DNA of 64,000 bases from the NCBI GenBank assembly GCA_900199595.1, contig FZRB01000004.1:106104-170103 (forward strand), read 5' to 3'. Shown one piece after another: positions 54,917 to 63,806 of the stretch (position 1 is its first letter; every line of letters starts with the position of its first letter). Made by a program: the position numbers and the translations under genes. The stretch comes from Lachnospiraceae bacterium (GTDB lineage Bacteria > Bacillota > Clostridia > Lachnospirales > Lachnospiraceae). The notes below the pieces were generated by a model, which was not told the origin of the DNA, searched no databases, and saw only the letters and a list, made by a program, of their open reading frames with translations.

Positions 54917-56503
54917 TTATAACAACTCAAAATCCGAAAAACCGGCACTACCACCTGTTTCTTTTTCTGAATATACAAAGAGTCCGAATCTGCATCCGGT
55001 GAAATGATCGAGCCTGAAATTAAGCTTATGTTCCGAACCGATCTGACTATACCTTCCGTCTGGATATATCCCACATACAGCTATGTCTCTGTCACCGGTT
55101 TCATCATTGAAAACTGCCTCTACTCTGACCCTGAGCTTATCTGACTTTAATTCTATTTTTTCCTGAATAACGCCCTTTTCATTACTAAGATCCCATATAT
55201 CACCACTTCTGTTGGTAAAGGAAGTCATAACCGCATACAGTTTATCTGATTCTTTTTTTATTCCCACATAGGCATAGTCTCCCTGAAATGCAGCAAGTCC
55301 GGCAACATCTCCGTCATTAAGCATAGCTCCGTCAACTGTAACCTCTGCAATGCTCCGCGGGAATGTCATTCTCTGGGTAAGTATATTTCGTGCATGATAG
55401 ATATTATCTACCAGTTTATCAGTCTTTATCCGGAGAATTCCATTATCACTGTCACACTCTATAAGACTCATATCAGGTTCATGATTAAACTGCCATATGC
55501 TCCTTAATCCAAAGCAGCCATATTTTTCCTTATCCGTTTTATACATAATCTCAGGATTATATCTGAAATCATCGCTGTCTGTTAAAGGACTATATGAATA
55601 ACCGGCTTTCATATCTTCTGTATCCGGATATTCAGGAGCTTTTCCATCTTCTCCAAAAACAGCTGTTCTTTTACCTTCATCCGATTCTATCCATTTAACA
55701 GGAATAAGTACCGGTAATCTACCGACTGCACCACTGTCCTGAAAAAGAACTGCGTTCCACGTTCCCTTCGGTCCTTCTACAATTCCCCCCTGTGCAATCC
55801 CAGAATTTCTAAAACCCATATCATCATCAAAAATGTCTCCACCTGTAAATTCACCTTCAAGCGAATCCGAAGAAAAGCAGGCCTCCACTCTTCTCCATCT
55901 GTCATTTTTTGAATGAATAAGAAACAGATAATATCTCCCGTCTATCTTGTATAGATGAGACCCTTCATAACCAAGGAAGCTATTTCCTGCATCGCTTAAT
56001 ATGCATCGATGAAGACCACCCTCAGCCGGAGCTGTCAGGTCACTGTTTAACTCTGTCAGATAGATATCAGTATTTCCATATACCAGATAAGCCTTATCGT
56101 TATCAAAAAGAAGTGAGGAATCATGATAGAATCCCTCTATAAAACTTTTTGTCCAAGGTCCCATAATACTTTCAGACCGATAAAGATATGTCTTCTGAGT
56201 ATCATTTGCCACAAAAACCACATAGAAAAACCCTTCATGATATCTTATAGAAGCAGCCCACATGCCTTTTCCATATATATGCTTATCACCACAAAGCCTC
56301 TGACCTTCAGTACTGTCAAGCCTGTCATAAATATATGAAGCGTGCTCCCAATCAACCAGATTATAGGATCTCAGGATTTCTGCCCCAGGCATATAATGCA
56401 TAGTTGTACTTATCATGTAATAAGTACCATTTACATATATAACATCCGGATCAGGATAATCCATTTTAATTATCGGATTTGTTTTCTTAGCATTACTATT
56501 CAT
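54917..56503 (-). CDS. GH43 family glycoside hydrolase (xylosidase/arabinofuranosidase-like)
   Basis: This 528-residue protein has no signal peptide, so it acts in the cytoplasm on imported oligosaccharides. The GH43 five-bladed propeller domain covers about 10-320, with the catalytic-base motif KMDYPDPDVIYVNGTYYMIS, GMWAASIRYHEGFFYV, and the acid in EGSHLYKIDGRYYLF. A C-terminal lectin-like domain covers about 350-528 (ILRIKTDKLVDNIYHARNIL), as in beta-xylosidases of this group. Activity on xylo- or arabino-oligosaccharides is inferred from the family. No transporter gene is adjacent. Confidence 0.9.
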   Translation of the reverse strand: MNSNAKKTNPIIKMDYPDPDVIYVNGTYYMISTTMHYMPGAEILRSYNLVDWEHASYIYDRLDSTEGQRLCGDKHIYGKGMWAASIRYHEGFFYVVFVANDTQKTYLYRSESIMGPWTKSFIEGFYHDSSLLFDNDKAYLVYGNTDIYLTELNSDLTAPAEGGLHRCILSDAGNSFLGYEGSHLYKIDGRYYLFLIHSKNDRWRRVEACFSSDSLEGEFTGGDIFDDDMGFRNSGIAQGGIVEGPKGTWNAVLFQDSGAVGRLPVLIPVKWIESDEGKRTAVFGEDGKAPEYPDTEDMKAGYSYSPLTDSDDFRYNPEIMYKTDKEKYGCFGLRSIWQFNHEPDMSLIECDSDNGILRIKTDKLVDNIYHARNILTQRMTFPRSIAEVTVDGAMLNDGDVAGLAAFQGDYAYVGIKKESDKLYAVMTSFTNRSGDIWDLSNEKGVIQEKIELKSDKLRVRVEAVFNDETGDRDIAVCGIYPDGRYSQIGSEHKLNFRLDHFTGCRFGLFVYSEKETGGSAGFSDFELL

Positions 56504-56516
56504 ATTTTTTTCCTAA

Positions 56517-56993
56517 CTATCCCAGAATCTGTTCCATACCTATTTTCTGTTCTGTCATTCCCATCGTCTTGTAGAATTCCATTGCTCCGGGATTGCATGT
56601 CCAGACATTTAGGGTAATATTATAACAACCTTCGTTCTTTGCATAATCCTTTACATATTCATAGAGTGTCCTCCCGACACCCTTACCACGAAAGTTTTCA
56701 TCAACGCATATATCATCTATATATAATGTCTTTATATCTGTCTGTACAGAATGACCGAACCTTTGTTTAAACATACAGAAGGCATGTCCCATTACGGAGT
56801 CTTCTTCATTCACACATACAAAAACCGGAGTTTCGTCATTATCAACGATAGTTTCCAATTCCTGTGCGTTATATTTTGTGGCAGGACCTTTAAAAAGATC
56901 CGGACGTCCGTTATGATGAACCATATCCACCTGAACCAGAAGTTCAAGTATACGCGGAATATCCTCTTTCGATGCTCTTCTTACCTTACTCAT
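56517..56993 (-). CDS. GNAT family N-acetyltransferase
   Basis: This protein of about 158 residues has GNAT features: an N-terminal VRRASKEDIPRILEL strand-helix, the acetyl-CoA loop ENFRGKGVGRTLYEYV and a C-terminal VWTCNPGAMEFYKTMGM. The acceptor is unknown. The ATG at 56,993 is preferred because GGGAG is seven bases upstream; an ATG two codons earlier abuts that site. It lies 14 bases before the GH43 gene, so the two may share a message. Confidence 0.88.
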   Translation of the reverse strand: MSKVRRASKEDIPRILELLVQVDMVHHNGRPDLFKGPATKYNAQELETIVDNDETPVFVCVNEEDSVMGHAFCMFKQRFGHSVQTDIKTLYIDDICVDENFRGKGVGRTLYEYVKDYAKNEGCYNITLNVWTCNPGAMEFYKTMGMTEQKIGMEQILG

Positions 56994-57039
56994 TTTCATC
57001 TCCCATCAGGTGACAATCACATCAATCATGACTGTCAAT

Positions 57040-57651
57040 TTATTTATAATCATCTACATCAAACTTTCTGTCGCGAAAATAGTAGTCCCTGTCTTCTTCC
57101 GTGATTTCTCTAAGTACACGGCAGGGATTTCCTACAGCTATCATATTATCAGGTATATCCTTAGTTACTACACTGCCTGCACCGATAACCACATTATTTC
57201 CAATGGTAACTCCCGGCATGATGCATGTATTTCCGCCAATCCATACATTATCGCCAATCGTAACACCAATACCATATTCATATCCTGAATTACGGGAATC
57301 CGGATGAATTGGATGTCCTGCTGTATAGATGGCAACATTCGGGGCTATCTGGACATCATTTCCTATACGGACTTTTCCAACATCAAGAACAACAAAATTG
57401 TAATTGGCAAAAAACCTCTCGCCAACCTCAATGTTATAGCCATAGTCGCAGTGAAAAGGCTGTTCGATTTTGAACCAGTCTCCGGTTTTTGCAAAGAGCT
57501 CTTTGATAATTCTTATCTCACTCTCCCGATCCTCCGGATCCAGATTATTATACTCATAGCATTTCTTTTTAGCAGCAAGATGTTCTTCCGGAAGACCATC
57601 CATCCAGGATTTATACGGAAGTTCCGCCAACATTCTTTCTTTATGATTCAT
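57040..57651 (-). CDS. maa: Maltose/galactoside O-acetyltransferase (hexapeptide repeat)
   Basis: This 203-residue protein has the N-terminal helix pair of the LacA/Maa group (RMLAELPYKSWMDGLPEEHLAAKKK). A left-handed beta-helix of hexapeptide repeats follows (VRIGNDVQIAPNVAIYTAGHPI, VTIGDNVWIGGNTCIMPGVTIG). The catalytic His is in TAGHPIHP. These enzymes acetylate the 6-hydroxyl of maltose, glucose or galactosides. The preferred sugar cannot be read from sequence, so the symbol is approximate. Confidence 0.85.
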   Translation of the reverse strand: MNHKERMLAELPYKSWMDGLPEEHLAAKKKCYEYNNLDPEDRESEIRIIKELFAKTGDWFKIEQPFHCDYGYNIEVGERFFANYNFVVLDVGKVRIGNDVQIAPNVAIYTAGHPIHPDSRNSGYEYGIGVTIGDNVWIGGNTCIMPGVTIGNNVVIGAGSVVTKDIPDNMIAVGNPCRVLREITEEDRDYYFRDRKFDVDDYK

Positions 57652-57696
57652 AGCATTTTCTCCTGTTATTTCTATCGTATCATTTCAAATGTTATT

Positions 57697-58719
57697 TTAT
57701 AGTTTAACTTTTCCAGCTAATATTTCTTTATAATCAGCAAGATTCTTTCTAAGCAGATTTGGAGTATCCAGTTCGTATGGACACTTTGTCTTACAGAGTC
57801 CGCAGTCCACACATTCCTCTATTTTCATCATCAGTCCCTGCCACTCTTCAGTCAGGAAATTCTGTGAAGGAGAACGTCTGATAAGCTGTGACATTCTGGC
57901 ACAGTTATTTATCTGTATTCCAACAGTACATGGCATGCAGTAACCACAGCCTCGACAAAAATCTCCCATAAGTGTTTTCCTGTCTTCCTCAATAAAAGCA
58001 ACGATTTCATCCGTCATTTCCACATCCTTATCAAAGAAGCTGAGCCATTCTTCAAGCTCCTCCTCTCTCTGGATACCCCATAGTGGCAGTACATTATACT
58101 GACTCATATAAGCCATACATGCTGTACTGTTTGTAAGGAGACCTCCTGACAGTCCCTTCATGGCAAGGAAGCCCATATCTGCTTTTTCTGCAGCCTTGAC
58201 AAGAGCTATATCCCTGTCTGTTGCCAGATAGCAGAAAGGAAACTGGAGTGTTTCATATAGTCCGCTTTCAATGATTTCTTCAGCAACACCGATAAGATGC
58301 GCCGTGATTCCGATATGCCTTATCTTCCCCTGCTTCTTAGCTTCCACCATTGCTTCGTACATTCCCGTACCATCACCGGGCTTAAAGCACTGTGGAACAC
58401 AGTGGAACTGATAGATATCCAGGTAATCAGTTCTGAGATTCCTGAGAGTTGTCTCAAGATCCTCCCAGAACTTTTCAGGAGTTTTCGCCTGGGTTTTAGA
58501 TGATATGTATATCTTATCACGCATTCCCTCAAAAGCTTCTCCCAGCTTTTCTTCACTGTCTGAATAAGCTCTGGCAGTATCGAAGAATCTCATTCCTCCT
58601 TCATAAGCCCCACGAAGAAGCTTCACGGCCATAGACATATCTACTCTCTGTACAGGCAGAGCTCCGAAAGCATTCTGCGGCACAGTAATCCCTGTTTTTC
58701 CTAATGTGATTTCTTTCAT
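57697..58719 (-). CDS. Aldo/keto reductase with C-terminal 4Fe-4S domain
   Basis: This 340-residue protein has an aldo/keto reductase barrel at about 1-240 (MRFFDTARAYSDSEEKLGEA with catalytic Asp/Tyr, KTQAKTPEKFWEDLETTL, QFHCV). A C-terminal ferredoxin-like part carries CRGCGYCMPC and CVDCGLCKTKC. This fusion class is common in anaerobes and probably reduces carbonyls using electrons from an iron-sulfur carrier; substrates are unknown. It stands alone. Confidence 0.92.
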   Translation of the reverse strand: MKEITLGKTGITVPQNAFGALPVQRVDMSMAVKLLRGAYEGGMRFFDTARAYSDSEEKLGEAFEGMRDKIYISSKTQAKTPEKFWEDLETTLRNLRTDYLDIYQFHCVPQCFKPGDGTGMYEAMVEAKKQGKIRHIGITAHLIGVAEEIIESGLYETLQFPFCYLATDRDIALVKAAEKADMGFLAMKGLSGGLLTNSTACMAYMSQYNVLPLWGIQREEELEEWLSFFDKDVEMTDEIVAFIEEDRKTLMGDFCRGCGYCMPCTVGIQINNCARMSQLIRRSPSQNFLTEEWQGLMMKIEECVDCGLCKTKCPYELDTPNLLRKNLADYKEILAGKVKL

Positions 58720-58800
58720 AATATTTGTAACCCCTTTTTTTAATATTAACAGTCATACATCTTGATTCTAATTATGCATAAGGTCTTGCAACCGTGTCAA

Positions 58801-60072
58801 TTAAAGTTTTTTATATCCTCCGGATTCCAGTATTCTGTTTTTCATATCCTTTACTCCTTTAACTCCTGTACCACGAAGAAATCCGGCAGCTTTGTTAAGT
58901 GCATTTTCAAAGCCATCTGCCGTTTCATCAAATATTTTCATTGCCATATTTTTTGATAATCCGGCTTCTGAAGATGCCTCTTCAAAAGAACTCCTGTTAA
59001 CTTTATTTATACTGATTTCGTCACCAATGTAGAAACTCATTTCCTCTGTCATGTTATAAACTCTGGTGCTTACTATATCATAAGCCGGAGACAACGATAT
59101 CCCTTTTAGATTCTCACTATATATAAGCGAATAGTTTTTTATATGAGCATCATTATTACCAATCAGATAATTAAAGCAGATTCTTTTCCAAAGTTTTGTC
59201 TGCTCTGATATAGGGTCAACTGCGTTTTCTCTGATCACTTCAAACATTCTTCTCAAATATCCGCTTTTCTCTTTTTCATACTTTTCACCGGCAGGAATTC
59301 CAAGAGCCTGCGCAAAATCCTCCTGATGAAGTCTATTCGGTACCGGAAGCCCATCAACTAATTTCTCATTTTTCATTAACCTGTCAAAACGTTTTGTTGC
59401 ATAAAGGATTTCAGAATCAGTTCCCTTTCCAACGTTAATTATAAAACTTTCAGGAACTTCTATCCCTAACTGATTTGCAGTCAGCATACAGAATTGTTCA
59501 TTCAGAACTATCCTTGCGAACCTGACGTGACTTTGCTTTACTATATGTGTACTTGGTGCATTTCCTTTTGGAAGATACCAATTATTATTATCTTCATCAT
59601 AATAGAGACCAACCTTACCTGATGCACCTGTTAATGATAAATGTGTCTCCATCAAAATACGTGTTGATCTTGTTGCCCCCTCTGCAGCTAGTTCCTTTAC
59701 CTGCTTAAGTGAAAGCTTCTCATATCCAAAAGCATCTTCAACATCTTTATCATCCACTATTCTTAACGCTCCCAGACATTCTTTTCCGAGAGCTGACAAA
59801 ATAGCTAAGTAATCCTCTTCATCTGACTTTATCCAGTTTGCAACTGCTTTTCGCGAAAACCCTTCAGGCAGCAAACCCTCAAAAAAACATTTGGTTTTTT
59901 CCGGAGAGTATGCTTCTTCTATAAGTGGAAGAGAAATTGATATAGGATGGGCCTGATCAGAATGTATGTATTCTTTTGTATATTGAAAGCATGCATCTTT
60001 GAAGCTATTTCCTGTTATATGTCCAACACAAAGCGGTTCCCCATGTATCTCCAATAATACAGTAAACCTCAT
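58801..60072 (-). CDS. hipA: HipA-type serine/threonine kinase toxin
   Basis: HipA toxins phosphorylate glutamyl-tRNA synthetase or other targets and stop growth. This 423-residue copy has an N-terminal subdomain (ISISLPLIEEAYSPEKTKCFFEGLLPEG). The Gly-rich SLTGASGKVGL contains S146 at the position of the autophosphorylated Ser150 of E. coli HipA, and NAPSTHIVK follows. The catalytic loop is NDAHIKN (D308, N313) and the metal site SPAYD (D332). All key kinase residues are present, so it is probably active. It begins seven bases after hipB. Confidence 0.92.
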   Translation of the reverse strand: MRFTVLLEIHGEPLCVGHITGNSFKDACFQYTKEYIHSDQAHPISISLPLIEEAYSPEKTKCFFEGLLPEGFSRKAVANWIKSDEEDYLAILSALGKECLGALRIVDDKDVEDAFGYEKLSLKQVKELAAEGATRSTRILMETHLSLTGASGKVGLYYDEDNNNWYLPKGNAPSTHIVKQSHVRFARIVLNEQFCMLTANQLGIEVPESFIINVGKGTDSEILYATKRFDRLMKNEKLVDGLPVPNRLHQEDFAQALGIPAGEKYEKEKSGYLRRMFEVIRENAVDPISEQTKLWKRICFNYLIGNNDAHIKNYSLIYSENLKGISLSPAYDIVSTRVYNMTEEMSFYIGDEISINKVNRSSFEEASSEAGLSKNMAMKIFDETADGFENALNKAAGFLRGTGVKGVKDMKNRILESGGYKKL

Positions 60073-60078
60073 AACTTC

Positions 60079-60291
60079 TTATCCCCTTTCATTCAGTTCA
60101 ATATCAATACCAAGAAGATTAGCAAGATATATTGCCTTTCCAAGTTCAATGGTCGCCTTACCATTTTCCAAATCAGAGATATAGCTTGCACTGATACCAC
60201 TAACCTCACATATATATTTCTGAGTATAGCCAAGTTTCTTTCTTTTCTCCTTAATTACCTCACCAAAGACCTTTACATTATTTATTTTCAT
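60079..60291 (-). CDS. hipB: HipB-type antitoxin and repressor
   Basis: This 70-residue XRE-family helix-turn-helix protein (LGYTQKYICEVSGISASYIS, DLENGKATIELGKAIYLANL) binds HipA and represses its own operon in the known family. It ends in the short tail DIELNERG. AAAGGTGAG precedes the ATG. Its stop is seven bases before hipA. Three palindromic operators and a consensus promoter lie directly upstream. Confidence 0.92.
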   Translation of the reverse strand: MKINNVKVFGEVIKEKRKKLGYTQKYICEVSGISASYISDLENGKATIELGKAIYLANLLGIDIELNERG

Positions 60292-60304
60292 AACTCACCT
60301 TTCT

Positions 60305-60320
60305 ATAGCCGTACGGCTAT
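60305..60320. promoter_or_regulatory. Palindromic operator 1 of hipBA
   Basis: A perfect 16-base palindrome ATAGCCGTACGGCTAT lies 13 bases before the hipB start codon, overlapping the leader. It is the probable HipB binding site closest to the gene. Confidence 0.75.
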
Positions 60321-60343
60321 TATTATTGTTTCATATAAAATAT

Positions 60344-60359
60344 AAAGCCGTACGGCTAT
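60344..60359. promoter_or_regulatory. Palindromic operator 2 of hipBA
   Basis: AAAGCCGTACGGCTAT matches operator 1 except for one base. It is exactly 39 bases from operator 1 and lies in the leader just after the predicted start of transcription. Confidence 0.72.
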
Positions 60360-60373
60360 ATATAATACATACA

Positions 60374-60403
60374 ATTATACATATAGTCGTACGGCTATGT
60401 CAA
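60374..60403 (-). promoter_or_regulatory. Consensus promoter of hipBA
   Basis: A perfect -35 TTGACA (60,403-60,398) and a perfect -10 TATAAT (60,379-60,374) lie on the minus strand with an 18-base spacer. Operator 3 fills most of that spacer, so HipB binding should block RNA polymerase. Confidence 0.85.
60383..60398. promoter_or_regulatory. Palindromic operator 3 of hipBA
   Basis: ATAGTCGTACGGCTAT differs from the perfect palindrome by one base. It is exactly 39 bases from operator 2 and lies between the -35 and -10 boxes. Confidence 0.75.
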
Positions 60404-60433
60404 CATTTATTTAGATATATAAGAGGTACATTT

Positions 60434-61636
60434 TTATGGATAACATACCACTATCAGCGGTATGATGTACTCTTCCGGAGTGAGTCCGGCATGACCTCCC
60501 GGCATAATCTGTGCCTCATAGTGAGATACAAAGATTGATACATCGGAGATTGAAAAGGCCACGTAGTCTCCTAACATATCTGCAAGGTCATCTCTATTTT
60601 CTCCTATACCAAACACTTTATCATCCAATACTTCTTCCTTTGTCAAAAGCAGGAAATCATCCTCTCCGAAATTCTTTTTAAAGATTTCCGGAAATGTATC
60701 CATATATTCATCCTTTACAAAAAGATTGATGGTACGAGGTTCGATAGACGGCAGACGAAGCAGACATTCCATTACCTCAGGATAATCAAGTATGCAGATA
60801 TTCCTGCTGTCCATATGACCATGATCTGCGGTGATAAACAGCAATGTATCCTCGAGTTTTGAAGCCAGTTTTTCTACTCTTTCTTCCAGATCCTTTATAA
60901 CTGCATGAGTTGAATCACTTGTTGTTCCGGTTCTGTGCATAGTATTATCCGGTTCATGCCAGTATGCATAGATAAATTTTTCTCCGGGCTCCTTACACAG
61001 GTTTTCAATCCGCTCAAAAATCTCAGTTTGATTCTGTGGAAACGGAGGCATGAAAGGCATTGAAAAGAATGCCTTTCCACCTGCATTATTGATTTTATCA
61101 ACTATATTTTCATATGGCAGGAGTGTAAAACCAACATTGTAATCCGCTGCCTGTTCTAATTCTTCAAAGGAATCAGTATCCCATATCTTTGTTCCATCAA
61201 CTTCAATTCTGACAGGAACGGCATCCTCTTTTTCATGTGCCTGCTCTTTATTTGTAAATAGAGTTACGTTTTTATCAAGCTTAGGTATATACATATCCCA
61301 GCCCAGCCAGCCATGTTCATTAGGATAAAGACCACTGAGTAATGATGTGGTCGCAGCTACTGTAGTCGGCGGATAAACCGAGTTATACTCACCTGCAAGA
61401 TGAGATCTGAAGAAGCCATCCTCTGCAAGATGTTTCTCCAGTATAGATATTCCCATAGCATCAAGAAGAAGCACAACTACATTCTTATATGACCTGTTCA
61501 AATATTCATCTGCCAGAGGTAATGTATTTGCAGTTGTCGTCGCCCCATACTTCTTTAGTATTGAATTTGCCAGATTGACAAGACAGTTACTGTAATCCGG
61601 TAAATTGGGTATGTTATTAATTATATTGCTATCCAT
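60434..61636 (-). CDS. Alkaline phosphatase superfamily phosphodiesterase
   Basis: This protein of about 400 residues has the AlkP-superfamily metal set: Asp in VVLLLDAMG, nucleophile Thr in YPPTTVAATTS, HEPDNTMHRTG, DHGHMD and GGHAG near the end. It resembles nucleotide pyrophosphatase/phosphodiesterases. There is no signal peptide, so a cytoplasmic role is likely; the substrate is unknown. The ATG at 61,636 follows AAAGGAAAATAT; an upstream in-frame start has no site. Confidence 0.88.
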   Translation of the reverse strand: MDSNIINNIPNLPDYSNCLVNLANSILKKYGATTTANTLPLADEYLNRSYKNVVVLLLDAMGISILEKHLAEDGFFRSHLAGEYNSVYPPTTVAATTSLLSGLYPNEHGWLGWDMYIPKLDKNVTLFTNKEQAHEKEDAVPVRIEVDGTKIWDTDSFEELEQAADYNVGFTLLPYENIVDKINNAGGKAFFSMPFMPPFPQNQTEIFERIENLCKEPGEKFIYAYWHEPDNTMHRTGTTSDSTHAVIKDLEERVEKLASKLEDTLLFITADHGHMDSRNICILDYPEVMECLLRLPSIEPRTINLFVKDEYMDTFPEIFKKNFGEDDFLLLTKEEVLDDKVFGIGENRDDLADMLGDYVAFSISDVSIFVSHYEAQIMPGGHAGLTPEEYIIPLIVVCYP

Positions 61637-61719
61637 ATATTTTCCTTTATGGTTTAATACTATGACATAAGTGTCAAAAGTCAAAATTCATTCTTGCTAG
61701 TAGGAAAAGCATTTTGACC

Positions 61720-63102
61720 TTATGACACCATATGATATCCATCTAGAAGAAACTTTGCCACTCCGTCTTCTTCATTAGAAGCGATTATCCCTGTGGCATA
61801 TTTTTTTAGCTCCGGGAGCGCATTTCCCACCGCATAAGCTTCATCTGCTATCTTAAACATAGGAATATCATTTACAGAGTCACCAAATACAACTATCCGC
61901 TCCATGCCGAGCTTCGCTTTCAGCTTAACAATCGCTTTAGCCTTGGTACTGTTTTCAGGACATATCTCCAGCCAGTACTCTTCATCATAGGCATCCTTCT
62001 GGAGAACCGCTTCCCAGCCTTCCTTTCCCTTTACTCTTTCATAGATAGGATCAAGCTTTTCCTTATCATCGATCATAGTGATATAACCTACATCACCACT
62101 GAATAAAGCATCTATACTATTAACTATGCGGATACCTTTTTCGCTTTTTCTCTCATCAAGATATTTCCTTATACCCACCGAGTGTTCTCCGGCAAAGAAC
62201 ACCTTTTCCATCTCATTATCATACCAGATACTTGTGAAACCACACGATGGTATCTCCGGAAGAAGTTCTTTTAACTCATCTATCTGTTTATCAGTGAAAA
62301 GAGCTTTCTCTATTATATCCAGAGTTTTAGGGTCAGCCAGAGCCGTTCCATTTCTTATAATAAGCGGAACTTTAATATCAAAAGGCTCAACTATATGTCT
62401 GACACTCATAGCGGACCTTGCCGTAGCTACAGTAAACTGAAGTCCTTTCTGGATCAGTTCATTTATTATACTGACTGTTTCCGCTGATATGCTCTTGTCA
62501 CTTCTCATAAGAGTCCCATCAAGATCAGTAACATAAAGAGTCTTATCTTTATCACCAATAGCCTCTGATACGGATACTTCTTTGTTTATCTCAGTTTTAA
62601 GCTCTTCTATAAGTTTACTGTATCTGCTGTTATGAGTCTTAATGGATTTATCTGACTCTGCATACTCTATGAAGTCTTTCTTATCCACCCATTTATACGC
62701 AACAGTTTCACCCTCCTGAAGAACCACGCTATCCTTATCTGCATCAACAGTCGCAAGATATGAATAAAACATACTATGGCTGGGATCCCGGAAGATATGA
62801 CTCACCAGTTTAAAATCCATAGCTGTAAGTCCTGTTTCTTCTAAAAGCTCTCTCTTTGCAGCCTCAAGCGGTTCTTCCCCTGATACTGCCGAACCACCTG
62901 CGCTGGCTTCCCAATATCCCGGATAGACATCCTTACTCTCATCTCTTTTAGTAAGAAGATATGTACCATCCACATGCTGTACCAGAATATCAACTACCAT
63001 ATGATATCTGCCTTCGGGAATCTGCTTATAGTTACCAAACTGTCTTTCCCAGGTTTCCCCGGTCCTGTTTCCATCCCTGTCATATAAATCCCAAATTTCC
63101 AT
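61720..63102 (-). CDS. Nudix hydrolase fused to a Cof-type HAD phosphatase
   Basis: The 460-residue protein carries two enzymes. Residues 1-165 form a Nudix domain with the full Nudix box at 70-92 (G70, E76, R84-E85, E88-E89, G91) and an IPP-isomerase-like start (WDLYDRDGNRTGETWERQF). Residues about 188-460 form a Cof/HAD-IIB phosphatase with D193-L-D195-G-T, the SISAETVSIINEL cap region, and GDSVNDIPMF near 428. Together they could cut a nucleotide-linked metabolite and then remove the remaining phosphate; this is inference. AGAGGG precedes the ATG. The reading frame is continuous and does not look like an assembly join. Confidence 0.88.
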   Translation of the reverse strand: MEIWDLYDRDGNRTGETWERQFGNYKQIPEGRYHMVVDILVQHVDGTYLLTKRDESKDVYPGYWEASAGGSAVSGEEPLEAAKRELLEETGLTAMDFKLVSHIFRDPSHSMFYSYLATVDADKDSVVLQEGETVAYKWVDKKDFIEYAESDKSIKTHNSRYSKLIEELKTEINKEVSVSEAIGDKDKTLYVTDLDGTLMRSDKSISAETVSIINELIQKGLQFTVATARSAMSVRHIVEPFDIKVPLIIRNGTALADPKTLDIIEKALFTDKQIDELKELLPEIPSCGFTSIWYDNEMEKVFFAGEHSVGIRKYLDERKSEKGIRIVNSIDALFSGDVGYITMIDDKEKLDPIYERVKGKEGWEAVLQKDAYDEEYWLEICPENSTKAKAIVKLKAKLGMERIVVFGDSVNDIPMFKIADEAYAVGNALPELKKYATGIIASNEEDGVAKFLLDGYHMVS

Positions 63103-63125
63103 TTATCTAATGCCCTCTAAGTTGT

Positions 63126-63683
63126 GTTGCTTTTGCTTCCTCTTAGAAGCCTTTTTCTTGCTCATTCGGCAACAATTTGTGCTTTTTTCTTAATTTGTGT
63201 TGCTTTTCCTTTCCCTCAGAAGCTTTTTCTTGCTCATTCGGCAACAATTTTTGCTTTTTCTTTAATTTGTGTTGCTTTTTCTCTCCCTCAGAAGCTTTAT
63301 TTCAGCTCCTTCGGCAACAATTTGTGTCTTTTTCTTAATTTGTGTTGCTTTTACTTTCTCTTGGAAGCTTTATTTCAGCTCCTTCGGCAACAATTTTTTC
63401 ATTTATTCTTGATTTTGTTGTTTTCTTGCCATCTTGGAAGCTTGTTTTCAAGCTCTCTGGCAACAATCCTTGCGTTTTCTTTCATTTTTGTTGCTTCCAC
63501 ACCCTCTCGGACGTCTGATTTCAAGCCATTTGACAACAATTTTGCCTTTTTCTTTAATTTGTGTTGCTTTTGCTTTCTCTTGGAAGCTTTATTTCAAGCA
63601 CTCTGGCAACATTTCTTGCCTTTTTATTCATTTGTGTTGCTTTTGCTCCCTCTCATAAGCTTAATATCAGGAGTGGGGCAACA
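63126..63683. repeat. Array of eight diverged 72-73 bp hairpin repeats
   Basis: Units begin with GTTGC (one with GTTGT) at 63,126, 63,199, 63,271, 63,344, 63,417, 63,490, 63,563 and 63,636. Each has GTTGC and, about 40 bases later, GCAAC, an outer inverted repeat. Most have an inner GCTTC/GAAGC-type pair around CTCTTGGAAGC. A 25-base T-rich spacer follows. The period is not a multiple of three and one strand is very T-rich, so the array is noncoding. It ends where the transposon right end begins. Confidence 0.85.
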
Positions 63684-63689
63684 TCTTTA

Positions 63690-63806
63690 ATGTGACATAC
63701 TCCCACCACTTTCGCTTCGCTAAGAAGTGGGGGCTTCTCGTTCGAGTAATCTAATGATTACAGCATACACGAGCTATCCCCGTCTGTCCGACGGTTCTAT
63801 TTATAC
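63690..63806 (-). ncRNA. IS200/IS605-type right end with probable omega-RNA
   Basis: Downstream of tnpB lies a strong hairpin at 63,702-63,733 (CCCACCACTT with AAGTGGGGG), plus another small stem (CCGTC-TGTCC-GACGG) near 63,780-63,795. In this transposon family the right end carries such hairpins and the overlapping omega-RNA that guides TnpB. Boundaries are approximate. Confidence 0.65.

Noticed and set aside
63126..63683. CRISPR array
   Set aside because: The whole 73-base unit repeats with divergence; there are no unique spacers of constant length and no cas genes.
63126..63683. Integron attC sites
   Set aside because: The GTTGC/GCAAC arms do not match the GTTRRRY/RYYYAAC core sites, and there is no integrase or cassette genes.
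63124..63690. A 188-codon open frame on the plus strand across the hairpin repeats
   Set aside because: The 73-base period shifts the frame each unit, the product is low-complexity Leu/Phe/Ser, and there is no ribosome site. It stays open only because the strand is T-rich.
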